Shown here: positions 5,607-6,882 of the stretch, piece by piece
Position numbering within the stretch: position 1 is the stretch's first letter
Layout: each line of letters starts with the position of its first letter
Source of the DNA: Pseudomonadota bacterium
Lineage (GTDB): Bacteria > Desulfobacterota > Desulfobacteria > Desulfobacterales > Desulfobacteraceae
Length of the DNA: 6,882 nt
Reading direction: 5' to 3'
Assembly (NCBI GenBank): GCA_018812385.1
Contig: JAHJDU010000323.1
Location: 1 to 6,882 of the forward strand
Translations under genes and position numbers: made by a program
The notes under the pieces: generated by a model
What the model was told of the DNA's origin: nothing
The model's input: the letters and a program-made list of their open reading frames with translations, nothing else
Database searches by the model: none

Positions 5607-6509
5607 TTGAAAAATGATGATATGACTGTCAGGGCAGCAGCTCTGACAATTTTTTTATGTATTCTTTTTGGTGCTAACACCGTGGCCATAAAATTGTGCC
5701 TTACAGGATTGGGAGCATTTACTGCTGCAGGAATCCGATTTTCAATTGCTGCCCTTGTTATTTATATCTGGGCAAGGATCAGAAAAATACCATTAAGCCT
5801 TAATTCGAAGCAAGTGGGCCAGATGCTTATACTTGCTGCTATTTTTGTGGTCCAGCTTTCCTGTTTTTATCTGGGTATGGACAAAACAACGGCATCGCAC
5901 GGGGTTTTGATATCAAACGTTCTACCGTTCATTGTATTGATACTTGCACATTTTTTTATTCCCGGAGACAGTATTTCCCTTAAAAAAGGGATCGGCATCA
6001 CTCTTGGCTTTCTTGGCGTTTTATTCCTGTTTTTTGATGATCAGGATCTGACCGGTGATTTAAAAAAAGGGGATCTTATTATTCTTGTGGCTGTTGTGCT
6101 GTGGAGTTCAAGTGCGGTTTATGTCAAAAAAATTATTTCCGGATATAATGTCGTTCAAATCACCCTTTATCCCATTGTTTTTGGAACCCCTTTCTTTTTT
6201 ATCGGTGCTGTTTTATGGGATGATCAGATGATACGAATGATCAACCCGACGGTCATCAATGCCCTGCTCTACCAGGCGATTATATCCGCCTCTTATGGGT
6301 TTATTGCCTGGAACAGCCTGCTGCAGAGGTTCGGGGCCACAGCCCTGCATTCCTTTCTTTTTGTCATGCCCCTTTCCGGGGTATTTTTTGGCGTATTGCT
6401 CCTGGGGGAAACCATTACCCCGCATCTTGCGGTATGCATCATGTTGATTGTGGCAGGAGTGATCATTGTAAATTTGAGAAGAAAAAAACGATCAGTGTCA
6501 GTGCATTAA
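5607..6509 (+). CDS. DMT-superfamily transporter, EamA domain-containing permease
   Basis: This inner-membrane permease (300 aa) has ten hydrophobic segments arranged as two tandem EamA (DUF6) domains, about residues 10-145 and 155-292. Visible marks are 'FGANTVAIKLCL' at 21-32 in the first repeat, 'TTASHGVLISNVLPFIVLI' in its fourth helix region, 'VLWSSSAVYVKK' opening the second repeat, and 'FVMPLSGVFFGVLLLGE' near the end, typical of drug/metabolite exporters. The substrate is unknown; relatives export amino acids or other metabolites. The start is TTG at 5607, supported by GGGAG (5596-5600) six bases before it. The in-frame ATG at 5622 has no Shine-Dalgarno sequence and would remove five residues. 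It follows trmO by 17 bases and is probably co-transcribed with it. The C-terminal tail is basic (RRKKRS), fitting a cytoplasmic end. Confidence 0.9.
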   Translation: MKNDDMTVRAAALTIFLCILFGANTVAIKLCLTGLGAFTAAGIRFSIAALVIYIWARIRKIPLSLNSKQVGQMLILAAIFVVQLSCFYLGMDKTTASHGVLISNVLPFIVLILAHFFIPGDSISLKKGIGITLGFLGVLFLFFDDQDLTGDLKKGDLIILVAVVLWSSSAVYVKKIISGYNVVQITLYPIVFGTPFFFIGAVLWDDQMIRMINPTVINALLYQAIISASYGFIAWNSLLQRFGATALHSFLFVMPLSGVFFGVLLLGETITPHLAVCIMLIVAGVIIVNLRRKKRSVSVH

Positions 6510-6536
6510 GCAACGCTCTTTTAATTCTTTTTTTAA

Positions 6537-6550
6537 TTGATGCAAATCAA
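6537..6550. promoter_or_regulatory. FNR/CRP-family operator-like palindrome
   Basis: TTGAT-GCAA-ATCAA is an exact match to the FNR box consensus (TTGAT, four bases, ATCAA), and the symmetry extends one base pair further on each side (6536 and 6551). It lies 27 bases after the EamA stop and about 110 bases upstream of the rRNA -35 hexamer. No other promoter is closely placed to it with certainty. Which gene it would control, and whether a protein binds it, is open. Confidence 0.4.
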
Positions 6551-6624
6551 TGATATTCCTTGCTGTGACTACCATTGGAGCAGTGGTTTCTTAAATTATT
6601 TGCTTTGAATTGGTTATTAATTCA

Positions 6625-6664
6625 GACAGATATAATTTTATTATTGTTTTTATGAAAAAAAGAT
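6625..6664 (+). promoter_or_regulatory. A/T-rich UP-element-like tract, with possible upstream TATAAT
   Basis: Directly upstream of the rRNA -35 hexamer is a tract of A and T runs, including TTTTATTATTG and TATGAAAAAAAGAT. It resembles the UP elements that raise rRNA promoter strength through the RNA polymerase alpha subunit. It also contains a perfect TATAAT at 6631-6636. A -35 for that is poor (TTGAAT at 6605-6610 gives a 20-base spacer), so a second, upstream rRNA promoter is only a possibility. Confidence 0.4.
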
Positions 6665-6693
6665 TTGACATACCGTTTCTTTTCATGCATTAT
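6665..6693 (+). promoter_or_regulatory. rRNA operon promoter
   Basis: A perfect -35 hexamer TTGACA (6665-6670), a 17-base spacer and CATTAT (6688-6693) form a sigma-70 type promoter about 130 bases before the 16S start. The discriminator ACGCCGG that follows is G+C-rich in an otherwise A+T-rich setting, as in rRNA promoters under stringent (ppGpp) control. Transcription would start near 6700. An alternative reading of the -10 as ATTATA (spacer 18) is possible. Confidence 0.65.
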
Positions 6694-6743
6694 ACGCCGG
6701 TCTTCACGAGAGATGGTTTGAGTGTCCTCGGGGAGTTTTTTTT

Positions 6744-6756
6744 TGATCTTTGAAAA
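6744..6756 (+). promoter_or_regulatory. boxA-like antitermination element in the rRNA leader
   Basis: TGATCTTTGAAAA lies in the leader about 70 bases before 16S. It resembles the boxA sequences (TGCTCTTTAA-type, and the TTCTTTGAAAA form seen in other phyla) that load NusB/NusE antitermination factors on rRNA transcripts. The position is right for that role. The assignment rests on resemblance only. Confidence 0.45.
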
Positions 6757-6825
6757 TTGGTCAGTGAGAAATTTTAGAGCGGGTCTAAAACAAGACTTTA
6801 AAGAGTTTAGTAAGAACAAAGGATA

Positions 6826-6882
6826 AAACTGGAGAGTTTGATCCTGGCTCAGAATGAACGCTGGCGGCGTGCTTAACACATG
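6826..6882 (+). rRNA. rrs: 16S ribosomal RNA, 5' end only (runs off the right edge)
   Basis: From AAACTGGAGAGTTTGATC onward the sequence matches the universal 16S 5' end, including GAGTTTGATCCTGGCTCAG (the 27F primer site), GAACGCTGGCGGC and TTAACACATG. By alignment to the E. coli 16S 5' end, the mature RNA starts at about 6826. The 57 bases seen are normal for Proteobacteria/Desulfobacterota but too short for placing the genus. It is preceded by its own promoter and leader and reads in the same direction as all the protein genes. Confidence 0.97.

Larger units (their letters stand above)
6510..6825 (+). other. Non-coding region upstream of the rRNA operon
   Basis: These 316 bases between the EamA gene and 16S rRNA show no credible gene on either strand. 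From left to right I see: a T-rich stretch after the EamA stop without a good hairpin, an FNR-type palindrome (6537-6550), a GC-poor imperfect hairpin ACCATTG/CAGTGGT (6571-6587), an isolated TATAAT (6631-6636), an A/T-rich tract, the main rRNA promoter (6665-6693), and the transcribed leader with a boxA-like motif. A reverse-strand open frame that crosses it runs into the 16S gene and is rejected. Confidence 0.7.

Noticed and set aside
6510..6535. Intrinsic terminator directly after the EamA gene
   Set aside because: There is a T-run (CTTTTTTTAA) but the only hairpin before it is AGC/GCT with three pairs, too weak to call.
6622..6879. Reverse-strand open frame of 85 codons
   Set aside because: It runs antisense through the 16S 5' end, the leader and the rRNA promoter; its composition reflects those sequences.
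1..6882. CRISPR array, tRNA gene, transposase or phage genes
   Set aside because: No regularly spaced direct repeats, no cloverleaf with TTC-type arm, and no recombinase or transposase protein were recognised on either strand.

Overview
The window reads as chromosomal DNA of an anaerobic sulfate-reducing-type bacterium, most likely a relative of Desulfobacter/Desulfobacula (Desulfobacterota, former Deltaproteobacteria). The grounds are moderate A+T content with long A and T runs, an anaerobic-route cobalamin gene (cbiD), and the style of the 16S rRNA 5' end at the right edge. The genus is an inference from general look, not from a search. All recognised genes are on the + strand, co-directional with the rRNA operon that begins at about 6826.

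Left region (1-1604): the 3' end of an ABC-transporter permease, its ATPase and a CDP-alcohol phosphatidyltransferase form a tight operon. Order and protein sequences resemble the ynjC-ynjD-ynjF part of the enterobacterial ynj locus, whose substrate is unknown. The rhodanese gene ynjE of that locus is not between ynjD and ynjF here.

Middle region (1605-5028): three corrin-ring genes. They encode precorrin-8 methylmutase (cbiC/cobH), cobyrinate a,c-diamide synthase (cbiA) and cobalt-precorrin-5B C1-methyltransferase (cbiD). They act in the pathway order CbiD, CbiC, CbiA. The last two genes overlap by 11 bases. A compound palindromic repeat (about 2343-2526) sits between cbiC and cbiA, and a possible degenerate relative (1602-1678) lies just before cbiC. 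The cbiA reading frame has no ATG, GTG or TTG start upstream of its P-loop, so it probably starts at a rare ATC or ATT codon behind a strong Shine-Dalgarno sequence. CbiD keeps the family core but differs at three usually conserved motifs.

Right region (5029-6882): a tRNA t6A37 methyltransferase (trmO/tsaA) and a ten-helix DMT/EamA permease with a TTG start. A 316-base non-coding stretch follows, holding a perfect FNR-type palindrome and a convincing rRNA promoter (TTGACA, 17-base spacer, CATTAT, GC-rich discriminator, A/T-rich upstream tract). It also holds a boxA-like leader element. The first 57 bases of 16S rRNA end the window.

I found no CRISPR array, transposase, tRNA gene or cobalamin riboswitch. 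The parts most worth a second look are the start of cbiA, the nested palindrome, the altered CbiD motifs, and the FNR-type box upstream of the rRNA promoter.
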